The notes beneath the pieces are model-generated. The model had not been told where the DNA came from. It was given only the letters and a program-made list of their open reading frames with translations, and ran no database searches. Shown piece by piece: positions 24,838 through 32,799 of a stretch of DNA of 64,000 bases. The translations under genes and the position numbers were made by a program. The DNA is from Nocardia sp. BMG51109 (GTDB lineage Bacteria > Actinomycetota > Actinomycetes > Mycobacteriales > Mycobacteriaceae), in NCBI RefSeq assembly GCF_000526215.1, contig NZ_JAFQ01000004.1, positions 5,890,001 to 5,954,000 on the forward strand. The letters are read 5' to 3'. Position 1 is the stretch's first letter, and every line of letters starts with the position of its first letter.

Positions 24838-27194
24838 TCCGAGTCCTTTCCGGCACGCGCCTGTTCGATCATGTCCACGATCCGGGAGGGCGACAGCGGC
24901 AGCTGGGAGATCTCCACCCCGAACGGCGAGAGCGCGTCGGCGACGGCGTTGAGCACCGCCGGGGCCGAGCCGATGGCGCCGCCCTCGCCGACGCCCTTGA
25001 AGTTGCCCGGTCCCGGACTGGGCGTCTCGACGTGCCCGACCTCGATGGTCGGCACCTCGCACGCGGTGGGCAGCAGGTAGTCCAGGAAGGTCGTCGCCAC
25101 CGGGTTACCGCTCTCGTCGTAGGCCAGATGCTCGTAGAGCGCGCCGCCGATGCCCTGCACCGTGCCGCCGTAGATCTGGCCCTCCACCACGCTCGGGTTG
25201 ATCATCGGCCCGACGTCCTCGCTGACGATGTAGCGCAGCAGCGTCACCTCGCCGGTGTCGATATCGACCTCGCAGGTGCACACGTGGGTCGCGTTGGCCC
25301 AGATGGCGATCTGCGGAGTCTTGTATCGCCCGCTGGACTCCAGCCCCGGTTGCATGCCGGGCGGCAGGCTGTCGGACTGGAAGTAGGCGATGTCGGCGAT
25401 CTCGGCCAGCGTGAGCGCCTTGTCCGGTACGCCGCGCACGGTCGCCCGGCTGCCGGAGAACTCGATCTCGCCGGGCGTGCTGCCCAGCCGGTGCGCCGCG
25501 ATGGCCAGGATCTTCTCGCGCAGCACCGAGGCGGTCTGCTCGATCGCGCCCGCCGTCATCGAGCCCGACCGGCTGCCGCCCGTGCCGCCGCCGAACGGCG
25601 TGATCGCGGTGTCGCCCTGGATGGTTCGCACGTCGGACAGGGTGGCGCCGATGGCGTCGGCGGTCAGCTGCACGACGGTGGTCTCCAGGCTGTTGCCCGC
25701 CGAACCACCCGCGACGTACACGTTGACCTTGCCGCTGGGCTCGATCCGGATGGTCGCGCCCTCGGTGGCCAGGAACGGGCTGGCGCCGGTGGTCGGCTCC
25801 ACATAGGTGCAGGTGCCGACGCCGAGATAGCGGCCCTGGGCGCGGGCGGCGCTCTGGTCCTCGCGGAACGCCTCGTAGTCCAGCATGTCGACGGCCTGCT
25901 CCAGCGTCTCCAGCGGCGAGATGTTGTCGTAGACCATGCCGTTCGGGTTCGGCCAGGGAAGTTCGTCGCGCCGCAACATGTTTCGCCGACGCAGTTCGAT
26001 CGGGTCGATGCCGATCCGCCGGGCCGCGTGGTCGAGCAGGATCTCGCGGGCCACCGACTCGAACTGCCACGGTCCGCGATAGGCGACCCGCCCGACGGTG
26101 TTGGAGTAGATGAACTTCGCGTGGAACGAGGTCTCGGTGATCCGGTAGGGCCCCGGGAACAGGATTCCGACGGGTATACCGCCGACGATCGGGGAGGGCG
26201 TCGGGTACGCGCCGACGTTCTGCACGTGCGCGATGGACGCGGCCAGAATGGTGCCGTCGGCGTCGAAAGCCATGCCGGCATCGGCATGTTCGTGCCGGGA
26301 CATGCCGGAGGCCATCAGGTTCTCCTGGCGGTCCTCGGTCCATTTCACGGCGACGCCGAGGACGCGCGCGGCCAGCAGGACGCACGTATCCTCGCGCAGC
26401 GGAAGCTGTTTGAGCCCGAACCCGCCGCCGGTGTCGCGGGCGATGACGCGCACCTGGTGTTCGTCGATGCCGAGCAGCCGGGCGGTGAACGCGCGGATCT
26501 CGTGCGGCGACTGGGTGGAGGCCCAGACCGTCATCTCCGCGGTCGGCGCCGACCATTCCGCGACGATGCCCCGGGTCTCCATCGGCACCGGCAGGTAGGC
26601 CTGCTGAAAGATGCTCTGGCGCACCACGTGTGCGGCCGAGTCGAAGATCGGCTCGAGGTCGGAGGCGGGGCGCCCGCCCATCTCGCCGGCCGAATTCCCC
26701 GCGAAACCGGCATGTACCAGGTTCGGCGACTGTTCGGCGGTGGTGTAGTCGACCACCGGATCCAGCGGGTCGTAGTCGATGATCACCTGTTCGGCGGCGT
26801 CCTCGGCGAGGTACCGGTCGGTCGCGATCACCAGGGCCACCGGGTCGCCGACGAACCGCACCTCCTCCTCGGCCAGCGGCGGCCGCGGCACCGGCGGCAT
26901 GCCGGCCATGTCCAGGTCGAAGGAGATCTCGTGCGCGGCCGGATTGAGATCCGCGGCGGTGTAGACCGCCAGCACGCCGTCGAGCTCCAGGGCGCCGGAC
27001 ACGTCGATCTCGCCGATCCGGGCGCGCGCTAACGGGCTGCGCACGAAACAGGCGTGCACCATGCCCGGGCGCGTCACGTCGTCCACGAAGGTGCCCGCAC
27101 CGGCGACGAGGCGGGCGTCCTCGAGCCGCGGCACCCGGGCGCCGACGGCGTTGCGGACGGGAGTGGTGGGGGTGGGGGTCTCCAGTGAGCTCAT
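24834..27194 (-). CDS. molybdenum hydroxylase large subunit (xanthine dehydrogenase/CoxL family), not a CO dehydrogenase
   Basis: A 786-residue molybdopterin-binding subunit. Motifs: RVPRLEDARLVAGAGTFVDD at the start, ARDTGGGFGLKQ (cofactor), TPFGGGTGGSRS, and FKGVGEGGAIGSAP with the glutamate that acts as base. The loop that distinguishes subfamilies reads VAYRGPWQFES. Form I CO dehydrogenases have AYRCSFR and form II proteins AYRGAGR, so this enzyme lacks the Cu-binding Cys and is a different hydroxylase, likely acting on a carboxylic acid, aromatic or CoA ester. It is the first gene of the operon and is divergent from XdhC across a region with a GAGAAT operator. Confidence 0.93.
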   Translation of the reverse strand: MSSLETPTPTTPVRNAVGARVPRLEDARLVAGAGTFVDDVTRPGMVHACFVRSPLARARIGEIDVSGALELDGVLAVYTAADLNPAAHEISFDLDMAGMPPVPRPPLAEEEVRFVGDPVALVIATDRYLAEDAAEQVIIDYDPLDPVVDYTTAEQSPNLVHAGFAGNSAGEMGGRPASDLEPIFDSAAHVVRQSIFQQAYLPVPMETRGIVAEWSAPTAEMTVWASTQSPHEIRAFTARLLGIDEHQVRVIARDTGGGFGLKQLPLREDTCVLLAARVLGVAVKWTEDRQENLMASGMSRHEHADAGMAFDADGTILAASIAHVQNVGAYPTPSPIVGGIPVGILFPGPYRITETSFHAKFIYSNTVGRVAYRGPWQFESVAREILLDHAARRIGIDPIELRRRNMLRRDELPWPNPNGMVYDNISPLETLEQAVDMLDYEAFREDQSAARAQGRYLGVGTCTYVEPTTGASPFLATEGATIRIEPSGKVNVYVAGGSAGNSLETTVVQLTADAIGATLSDVRTIQGDTAITPFGGGTGGSRSGSMTAGAIEQTASVLREKILAIAAHRLGSTPGEIEFSGSRATVRGVPDKALTLAEIADIAYFQSDSLPPGMQPGLESSGRYKTPQIAIWANATHVCTCEVDIDTGEVTLLRYIVSEDVGPMINPSVVEGQIYGGTVQGIGGALYEHLAYDESGNPVATTFLDYLLPTACEVPTIEVGHVETPSPGPGNFKGVGEGGAIGSAPAVLNAVADALSPFGVEISQLPLSPSRIVDMIEQARAGKDSE

Positions 27195-27368
27195 CGGGCG
27201 GCTCGCTGGGTTCGGCCGATCCGGCCGCGGAACGGTGTCGACATCATCGGGCTGATCCTCTTGTTCGCCTCGGATACGGACGAGCGCCTGCTGAGCATGT
27301 GTTTAGCATCGGCGTTCCCACAGTGTCAATGTCATGTATGTCAAATATGAGTATGACGCTAGAATGAG

Positions 27369-27387
27369 ATGAGAATAGCATTCTCAT
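27369..27387. promoter_or_regulatory. GAGAAT-type operator between molybdenum hydroxylase operon and xdhC-like gene
   Basis: ATGAGAAT-AGC-ATTCTCAT is a perfect palindrome with eight-base arms. TAGAAT at 27360-27365 just before it looks like a rightward -10 box, so the operator would cover the start point of the XdhC transcript. It can control both divergent units. Confidence 0.7.
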
Positions 27388-27468
27388 CATGCTGTGGTGG
27401 AACGTCGCCCGGATCGGGCGGCGGGGCGGGTCCGATCGGCCCGCGGTCGACGATTGCGGGAGGTCACC

Positions 27469-28653
27469 ATGCGTGAACTCGGCGCGGAGCTGCTGCGATG
27501 GCATGCCGCGAACACCGTCTATGCGCTCGCGACCATCGTGAGCGTGAGCGGCAGTGCCCCGCGCCCGGCGGGCGCCACGATGGCGGTGGACGAGGCCGGC
27601 ACGGTGCGCGGCAGCCTGTCCGGCGGGTGTGTCGAGGGGGCTGTGTACGAGCTGTGCCAGGAGGTGCTCGCCTCCGGCGAACCGGCCCGCCGGACGTTCG
27701 GCTTCAGCGCCGACGACGCCTTCGCGGTCGGGTTGACCTGCGGGGGAGAGCTGGAGGTCTTCGTACACCGGATCACCTCGGCGCAGTACCCGGCGATCGA
27801 GGCGGCGCTCGATGCCGAGGGTCCCGTCGCCGTCGTGCGCGATCTGGAATCCGGCGAGCTGGTCACGCTCGGTCAGGGCGCTGTCGCCGACGCCGGGTTC
27901 CGCACTGTCGCCGACGCCGGGTTCCGCACTGCCGCCGGGGCCGAATTCCGCACTGCCGCCGGCGCGGAGTTCGGAACAGTCGTGGGTGCCGAGTTCGATC
28001 CCGCCGTCATGCGACACGCGCGGGCGATGCTCGATCTCGGTGCCACGGGTTTGCGCGTCGTCGGGTGCGCGGACCGGGAGCGCACCGTCTTCGTCGAATC
28101 CTTCGCGCCGCCGCCGCGCATGATCGTCTGCGGCGCCACGGATTTCGCCACGGCGCTGTGCCGGGTCGGCCGCCTGCTCGGGTACCACGTGACGGTGTGC
28201 GAACCCCGCCCCGCCTTCGCCGACCGGGCGCGGCTGCCCGAGGCCGACGAGGTGGTGCGCGACTGGCCGCACCGGTACCTGGCCGGAACGCGGGTCGACG
28301 GCCGCACCGCGATCTGCGTGCTGACCCACGACCCCAAGTTCGACATCCCGATGCTCACCGAGGCGCTACGGCTCCCGGTGGCCTATGTCGGCGCGATGGG
28401 CTCGCGCCGCTCGGACCGGGAACGCCGCCGCCTGCTACGGGAGGCCGGCCTGACCGAAGACGAGCTGAGCCGCCTGCACTCGCCGATCGGCCTGGAACTG
28501 GGTGGCCAGACTCCGGAGGAGACGGCAGTGGCGATCGGGGCGGAGATCGTGGCCGTCCGCCGCGGCGGATCCACCCGCCCGCTCTCCGCCACCGACCGCC
28601 CCATACACCCGGTCGGCGAGCCGCCCCCGACTGAACAGCTCGCCGCCGGTTGA
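27469..28653 (+). CDS. XdhC/CoxI-family molybdenum cofactor maturation protein with an internal 8-residue repeat
   Basis: A 394-residue protein. The N-terminal XdhC_CoxI domain (about 1-110) has TIVSVSGSAPRPAGATMAVD and GTVRGSLSGGCVEGAVYE; the C-terminal Rossmann domain (about 215-370) has MIVCGATDFATALCRVGRLL, CVLTHDPKFDIPML and VAYVGAMGSRRSDRERR with SPIGLELGGQTPEE. XdhC proteins bind, sulfurate and insert the molybdenum cofactor into hydroxylases, here surely the divergent large subunit. Between the domains, residues 139-178 are five tandem units of the type VADAGFRT (see the repeat entry). Start ATG at 27469 with GGGAGG. Confidence 0.9.
   Translation: MRELGAELLRWHAANTVYALATIVSVSGSAPRPAGATMAVDEAGTVRGSLSGGCVEGAVYELCQEVLASGEPARRTFGFSADDAFAVGLTCGGELEVFVHRITSAQYPAIEAALDAEGPVAVVRDLESGELVTLGQGAVADAGFRTVADAGFRTAAGAEFRTAAGAEFGTVVGAEFDPAVMRHARAMLDLGATGLRVVGCADRERTVFVESFAPPPRMIVCGATDFATALCRVGRLLGYHVTVCEPRPAFADRARLPEADEVVRDWPHRYLAGTRVDGRTAICVLTHDPKFDIPMLTEALRLPVAYVGAMGSRRSDRERRRLLREAGLTEDELSRLHSPIGLELGGQTPEETAVAIGAEIVAVRRGGSTRPLSATDRPIHPVGEPPPTEQLAAG
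27883..28002 (+). repeat. five in-frame 24-base tandem repeats inside the XdhC-like gene
   Basis: Units of 24 bases at 27883, 27907, 27931, 27955 and 27979. The first two are identical; the others diverge step by step while keeping the pattern A-x-A-G/E-F-x-T. They encode five octapeptides in the linker between the two XdhC domains. Such arrays expand or shrink by slippage in multiples of three bases without breaking the frame. Confidence 0.85.
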
Positions 28654-28684
28654 GAAGTTCCATACCCGCCCGAGCCGGTTCCGA

Positions 28685-28845
28685 ACCGTCCCCGTCGTCC
28701 CGGCGACCGTCCCTGTCGTCCCGGCGCACCGTCCCCCTCATCCCGGCGCGCTTTGGGCCGGGATCCACACCGTGGCTGTACCGAATCGATTCCGGCCGAA
28801 AGCATGCCGGAATGGCGAGGGGATGGGTCGTGCCGGAATGACAGG
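28685..28845. repeat. REP-like cluster: three direct repeats and two mirrored hairpins
   Basis: Three direct units of 21-22 bases (ACCGTCCC-GTC-TCCCGGCG type) start at 28685, 28706 and 28728. The last runs into a hairpin ATCCCGGC/GCCGGGAT (28740-28747 with 28757-28764, nine-base loop). A second hairpin ATTCCGGC/GCCGGAAT (28789-28796 with 28806-28813, nine-base loop) is close to the reverse complement of the first, so the two form a back-to-back pair, and a half copy follows near 28830. It fills the gap between convergent genes and resembles extragenic palindromic elements; it can also serve as terminator. Confidence 0.65.
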
Positions 28846-28861
28846 GGTGGGCGCCGCCGGA

Positions 28862-29695
28862 TCAGTCCAGAAACATGTCCGGCGTGGGGTTGTCGCCGCC
28901 GCCGTACGGGGTGAAGTCGTCGACCCCGGCGTACAGCGTCAGCGCGTCGACGTCGACGAAGCAGTTGCCGGTGACCTGCTTGGCCGGTTGGGTGACGATG
29001 GCCAGCGCGGCATCGGCCATGATCTGCGGGCTGCGGGCGGACGCCAGCTGCCGCTCGGCGTCGGGCAGGTTGGCGACCGCCGAGGTGGCGATGTAGGTCT
29101 GCGGCCACAGGCAGTTGAAACCTATTCCGGCGTCGGCGAATTCGGCCGCCCAGCCCTGGGACAGCAGGGTCATCCCGTATTTCGAGAGGGTGTAGGCCGG
29201 ATGCGCGCCGAGCCAGCGCGGGTTCGTGTTCACCGGCGGCGCGATCGTCAGCACGTGCGGGTTGGCCGCCTCGCGCAGGTGCGGCAGGCATGCCTGGGTC
29301 AGCAGGAACGTGCCGCGAATGTTGATGTCCTGCATCAGATCGAACTTCTTGACCGACAGCCGCTCGGTCGATTCGGTGGCGATGGCACTGGCGTTGTTCA
29401 CGCACAGGTCGATGCCGCCGAACCGCTGCACGGCGATGTCCACCACCCGGCGGACGTCCTCTTCCTTCCGGACGTCGCCGACCACCGCGGCGGCCCGGCC
29501 GCCGGCGGCCTCCACCTCGGCGGCGGCGGTGTGCACGGTGCCGGGCAGCTTCGGATGCGGGTCGGCGGTCTTGGCGAGCAGGACGATGTTCGCGCCGTGC
29601 CGGGCCGCGGCGAGCGCGATCGCGAATCCGATACCGCGGCTGGCGCCGGATATCACCACCGTGCGGTCGGTCAGCGAGTGATGCTGGTCGGACAT
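28862..29695 (-). CDS. SDR oxidoreductase of the HSDL2 type
   Basis: A 277-residue short-chain dehydrogenase. TVVISGASRGIGFAIALAAA is the nucleotide site and LAKTADPHPKLPGTVHTAA is distinctive for the HSDL2 (hydroxysteroid dehydrogenase-like 2) group, as is the end NPTPDMFLD. Tyr and Lys of the active site are in AYTLSKYG. The loop TIAPPVNTNP has Ala where human HSDL2, as I remember it, has ISPP; the usual catalytic serine position may therefore be altered. The start at MSDQHH is used because it opens the fold; the longer frame runs through the promoter. It is divergent from the acyl-CoA mutase and shares with it a region with a variant operator. Confidence 0.87.
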   Translation of the reverse strand: MSDQHHSLTDRTVVISGASRGIGFAIALAAARHGANIVLLAKTADPHPKLPGTVHTAAAEVEAAGGRAAAVVGDVRKEEDVRRVVDIAVQRFGGIDLCVNNASAIATESTERLSVKKFDLMQDINIRGTFLLTQACLPHLREAANPHVLTIAPPVNTNPRWLGAHPAYTLSKYGMTLLSQGWAAEFADAGIGFNCLWPQTYIATSAVANLPDAERQLASARSPQIMADAALAIVTQPAKQVTGNCFVDVDALTLYAGVDDFTPYGGGDNPTPDMFLD

Positions 29696-29746
29696 GGCGC
29701 TCCTCGGTACTCGAAACACGCCTGTGATCAGGCGCTTACCCTCAAT

Positions 29747-29761
29747 GGTATTGGCATTCTC
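29747..29761. promoter_or_regulatory. variant GAGAAT-type operator between SDR and mutase genes
   Basis: The plus strand reads GGTATT-GGC-ATTCTC; the right half is a perfect half-site and the left half matches in three of six positions. Read in reverse it is GAGAATGCCAATACC, nearly identical to the site at 20977-20991. Confidence 0.4.
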
Positions 29762-29784
29762 ATTTTCCGGAAGTAGCATATTCG

Positions 29785-31365
29785 ATGATGGACAACCAAG
29801 TGCACACCTCCTCCGGGATCCCGCTGGAGCCGGTCTACGGGCCGGACGATCGGCGCGAGGACCCGCCCGCTCCGGGCGCCTATCCGTTCACCCGCGGCAA
29901 CTACGCCACCGGATACCGGGGGCGGCTGTGGACCTTCCGGCAGTACTCCGGTTTCGGTACCGCCGAGGAGTCCAATCAGCGCTACCGCTATCTGCTGGAG
30001 CAGGGCGGTACCGGGCTGTCGGTGGCACTGGACCTGCCCACCCAATGCGGTTACGACTCCGACGATCCCGAGGTGAGCGAGGAGGTCGGGCGCGTCGGCG
30101 TCGCGGTGGACACGCTCGCCGACGCCGAGGTGCTGTTCGACGAGATCCCGCTGGACAAGATCAGCACCAGCTTCACCATCAACGGCACGGCCGCGATCCT
30201 GCTGGCGTTCTACGTGGCCGCCGCGGAGAAGAAGGGCGTGCCGCGCGAAAAGCTCACGGGGACAATCCAGAACGACATCCTCAAGGAGTACGCCTCGCGT
30301 GGCACCTGGATCTGGCCGCCCGAACCGTCGCTGCGGCTGATCGCCGACACCATCGAGTTCTGCGCGGCCGAGGTGCCGAAGTTCAACGCGATCTCGGTGG
30401 CGGGCGCGCACTTCCGCGACGCCGGCGCGAACGCGGTGCAGGAGATGGCGTTCACGCTCGCCGACGGAGTCACCTACTGCGACACCGTGGTCGCGCGCGG
30501 CCGGATGACCATCGACCAGTTCGCCCCGCAGGTGTCGTTCTTCTTCTACACGCACGGCGACTTCTTCGAGGAGGTCGCGAAATACCGTGCGGGACGCCGG
30601 CGCTGGGCCACCATCGTGCGCGAGCGGTACGGCGCGACGACCGACAAGGCGTCGATGTTCCGGTTCGGCTGTGTCGCCGGCGGCGCCTCGCTGTATGCGC
30701 CGCAGGCGCAGAACAATCTGGTCCGGGTGGCCTACGAGTCGCTGGCCGCGGTGCTCGGCGGGGTGCAGTCGATGTTCACCGCCGCCTGGGACGAGCCGTT
30801 CGCGCTGCCCAGCGAGGAGTCGGCGACGCTGGCGCTGCGCACCCAGCAGGTGCTCGCCTACGAGACCGGCGTGACCCGGGTGGCCGATCCGCTCGGCGGT
30901 TCGTATTTCGTGGAGTCGCTGACCGACGCCACCGAGGACAAGATCGTCGAGATCATGCGCGATCTCGAGGAGCACGGCGGCATGGTGCGCTGCATCGAGG
31001 ACGGCTATCTGCAGGGCCTGATCGCCGACGAGGCGTACCGGCTGCACCAGGCCGAGGAGTCCGGCGAGCGGCCGGTGGTCGGCGTGAACAAGTTCGTCTC
31101 CGACGAGCCGGCGCCCGATATCGGCACCTACGAACTCGATGCCGAAGGCCGCGAACGGCAGCTGAAGCGGCTGGCGAAGGTGAAGGCCGAACGTGATTCG
31201 GCGGCGGTGCGCGCGGCCCTGACCGCGCTGTCGCACGCCGCGGAAGGGGACGAGAACCTGATGCATCGTCTGGTCGACTGTGCCAACGCCTACTGCACCG
31301 TGGGTGAGATCACCGCGGCGCTGAAATCGGTGTGGGGCGAATTCCAGCAGCCGGTGGTGTTCTGA
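29785..31365 (+). CDS. B12-dependent acyl-CoA mutase, large (substrate-binding) subunit
   Basis: A 526-residue methylmalonyl-CoA mutase-family barrel without the B12 domain, which is a separate gene next to it, as in isobutyryl-CoA and 2-hydroxyisobutyryl-CoA mutases. Family segments: FRQYSGFGTAEESN, GLSVALDLPTQCGYDSDDPE, TSFTINGTAAILLAFY, LTGTIQNDILKEYASRGTW, AGAHFRDAGANAVQEMAFTL and VTRVADPLGGSYFVE. By my alignment the Tyr of RQYSG and the Arg of SRGTW match Y89 and R207 of methylmalonyl-CoA mutase, not the Phe/Gln pair of isobutyryl-CoA mutase, but RFGCVAGGASL differs from both, so the substrate is open. ATG at 29785 with GGAAG upstream; a second ATG follows directly. First of a four-gene operon. 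Confidence 0.92.
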   Translation: MMDNQVHTSSGIPLEPVYGPDDRREDPPAPGAYPFTRGNYATGYRGRLWTFRQYSGFGTAEESNQRYRYLLEQGGTGLSVALDLPTQCGYDSDDPEVSEEVGRVGVAVDTLADAEVLFDEIPLDKISTSFTINGTAAILLAFYVAAAEKKGVPREKLTGTIQNDILKEYASRGTWIWPPEPSLRLIADTIEFCAAEVPKFNAISVAGAHFRDAGANAVQEMAFTLADGVTYCDTVVARGRMTIDQFAPQVSFFFYTHGDFFEEVAKYRAGRRRWATIVRERYGATTDKASMFRFGCVAGGASLYAPQAQNNLVRVAYESLAAVLGGVQSMFTAAWDEPFALPSEESATLALRTQQVLAYETGVTRVADPLGGSYFVESLTDATEDKIVEIMRDLEEHGGMVRCIEDGYLQGLIADEAYRLHQAEESGERPVVGVNKFVSDEPAPDIGTYELDAEGRERQLKRLAKVKAERDSAAVRAALTALSHAAEGDENLMHRLVDCANAYCTVGEITAALKSVWGEFQQPVVF

Positions 31366-31787
31366 TGGCCGCGCCGTCGGGGGAACAGGCCCCCGCCCGC
31401 GTTCTCGTCGCCAAGCCGGGCCTCGACGGGCACGACCGCGGCGCCAAGATCGTGGCGCGGACGCTGCGCGACGCCGGATTCGAGGTGGTGTACACCGGAA
31501 TTCGGCAGCGCGTGGAGGACATCGTGTCGATCGCGCTGCAGGAGGACGTGGCCGTGGTGGGCCTGAGCATCCTCTCCGGCGCGCACGTCGCGCTGACCAC
31601 CCGGGTGGTGGAGGCGTTGCGCGCGGCCGACGCGGGCGATATCGCGGTCGTCGTGGGCGGCACGATCCCGCAGGCCGATGTGCCGCGCCTGCTGGAAGTC
31701 GGTGCGGCCGCGGTCTTTCCGACCAACACTCCGCTGGAGAAGCTCGTCACCGAGATCCGGGCGCTGACCGGAACCGCGGCCCCGTGA
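31365..31787 (+). CDS. B12-dependent acyl-CoA mutase, small cobalamin-binding subunit
   Basis: A 140-residue B12-binding domain. LVAKPGLDGHDRGAK contains the D-x-H-x-x-G cobalt-ligand motif and the conserved Lys four residues before the Asp; VVGLSILSGAHVALT supplies the S-x-L element and VVVGGTIPQADV the GG. The histidine binds cobalt base-off. Its ATG shares one base with the mutase stop (TGATG), so the two subunits are made in equal amounts. Together with the large subunit it catalyses a 1,2-rearrangement of an acyl-CoA skeleton. Confidence 0.95.
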   Translation: MAAPSGEQAPARVLVAKPGLDGHDRGAKIVARTLRDAGFEVVYTGIRQRVEDIVSIALQEDVAVVGLSILSGAHVALTTRVVEALRAADAGDIAVVVGGTIPQADVPRLLEVGAAAVFPTNTPLEKLVTEIRALTGTAAP

Positions 31788-31842
31788 ACGACCGCCGCTC
31801 CGGGAGCGGCCGGACCCCGAATCCACGCAGTTGGGAGAGACA

Positions 31843-32799
31843 GTGCGCATCGGAGTGATGATCGGACCGGAGAAGGGTGACTCCGGGCGCAAGCTGGAGC
31901 GGATGCTGCGCGATATCGAGTGGGCCGAGTCGGCCGGTATGGACACGGCGTGGATTCCGCAGGTGCCCACCGATTTCGACGCGTTGATCACGATCGCCGC
32001 GATGGGCCTGAACACGTCGCGGATCGAACTGGGTACCGCCGTGGTGCCGTTGCAGGCGCAGCATCCGGTAGCGCTTGCGCGCCAGGCACTCTCGGCGCAC
32101 GCCGCGGCCGGGGGCAGGCTGGCTCTCGGCGTCGGTCCGTCGCACCACTGGATCATCCGGGACATGCTCGGCCTGCCCTACGACAAGCCCGCCGCCTACA
32201 CCCGTGACTACCTCGAGGTGCTGCACGCGGGATTGGCCGGCTCGGGTGCGGTGGACGTGGAGAACGCGACGTTCACCGTGCACAATCCGCTGAATCTCGG
32301 TCCGGTGGCGCCGGTTCCGGTGCTGGTCGCCGCGCTGGGGCCGGTGATGCTGCGGATCGCGGGGGAGCGGGCCGACGGCACGGTGCTGTGGATGGCCGAC
32401 CACCGCGCGATCGCCGAACATATCGTCCCGAAGATCACGAAGGCGGCCGCCGACGCGGGGCGCCCGGCCCCGCGCGTGGTGGCCGGGCTGCCGATCTGCC
32501 TGTGCGAGCCCGGCCGGGCCGACGAGGCCCGGGCGCGGGCCAACCGGATTCTCGGCGAGGCCGAGGTGTCGCCGAACTATCAGCGGCTGCTCGAACAGGG
32601 TGACGCTCGCGACGTCGGCGACCTGTGCCTGGCCGGTGACGAGTCGGAGATCGCGGCCGGGCTGCGCCGCTATGCCGCCGCCGGTGCCACCGACGTCTCG
32701 GTGCGCCTGCTGCCGATCGGCGACACCCGCGACGAGCTGGTGGCGTCCAAGCAGCGCACCCGGGAGATGATCGCGGAACTGGCCCGGGAGCTTCGGTGA
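31843..32799 (+). CDS. LLM-class F420-dependent oxidoreductase
   Basis: A 318-residue luciferase-like (beta/alpha)8 protein: VRIGVMIGPEKGDSGRKLER, ESAGMDTAWIPQVPTDFDAL, LGTAVVPLQAQHPVALARQA, GRLALGVGPSHHWIIRDMLG and VLVAALGPVMLRIAGERADG are the typical segments of mycobacterial F420-dependent enzymes. It should transfer hydride between F420 and a carbonyl or C=C substrate. The GTG at 31843 is favoured because GGGAGAG stands just in front. It overlaps the CoA-transferase start by GTGA, so the mutase, this enzyme and the transferase form one operon and probably work on the same acyl chain. Confidence 0.9.
   Translation: MRIGVMIGPEKGDSGRKLERMLRDIEWAESAGMDTAWIPQVPTDFDALITIAAMGLNTSRIELGTAVVPLQAQHPVALARQALSAHAAAGGRLALGVGPSHHWIIRDMLGLPYDKPAAYTRDYLEVLHAGLAGSGAVDVENATFTVHNPLNLGPVAPVPVLVAALGPVMLRIAGERADGTVLWMADHRAIAEHIVPKITKAAADAGRPAPRVVAGLPICLCEPGRADEARARANRILGEAEVSPNYQRLLEQGDARDVGDLCLAGDESEIAAGLRRYAAAGATDVSVRLLPIGDTRDELVASKQRTREMIAELARELR

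Noticed and set aside
24807..27032. 741-codon open frame opposite the molybdenum hydroxylase large subunit
   Set aside because: Antisense artefact; the large subunit has all molybdopterin motifs.
22740..27194. Calling the Cox-like operon an aerobic CO dehydrogenase
   Set aside because: The active-site loop is AYRGPWQ, not AYRCSFR, so the Cu-ligating Cys of CO dehydrogenase is absent.
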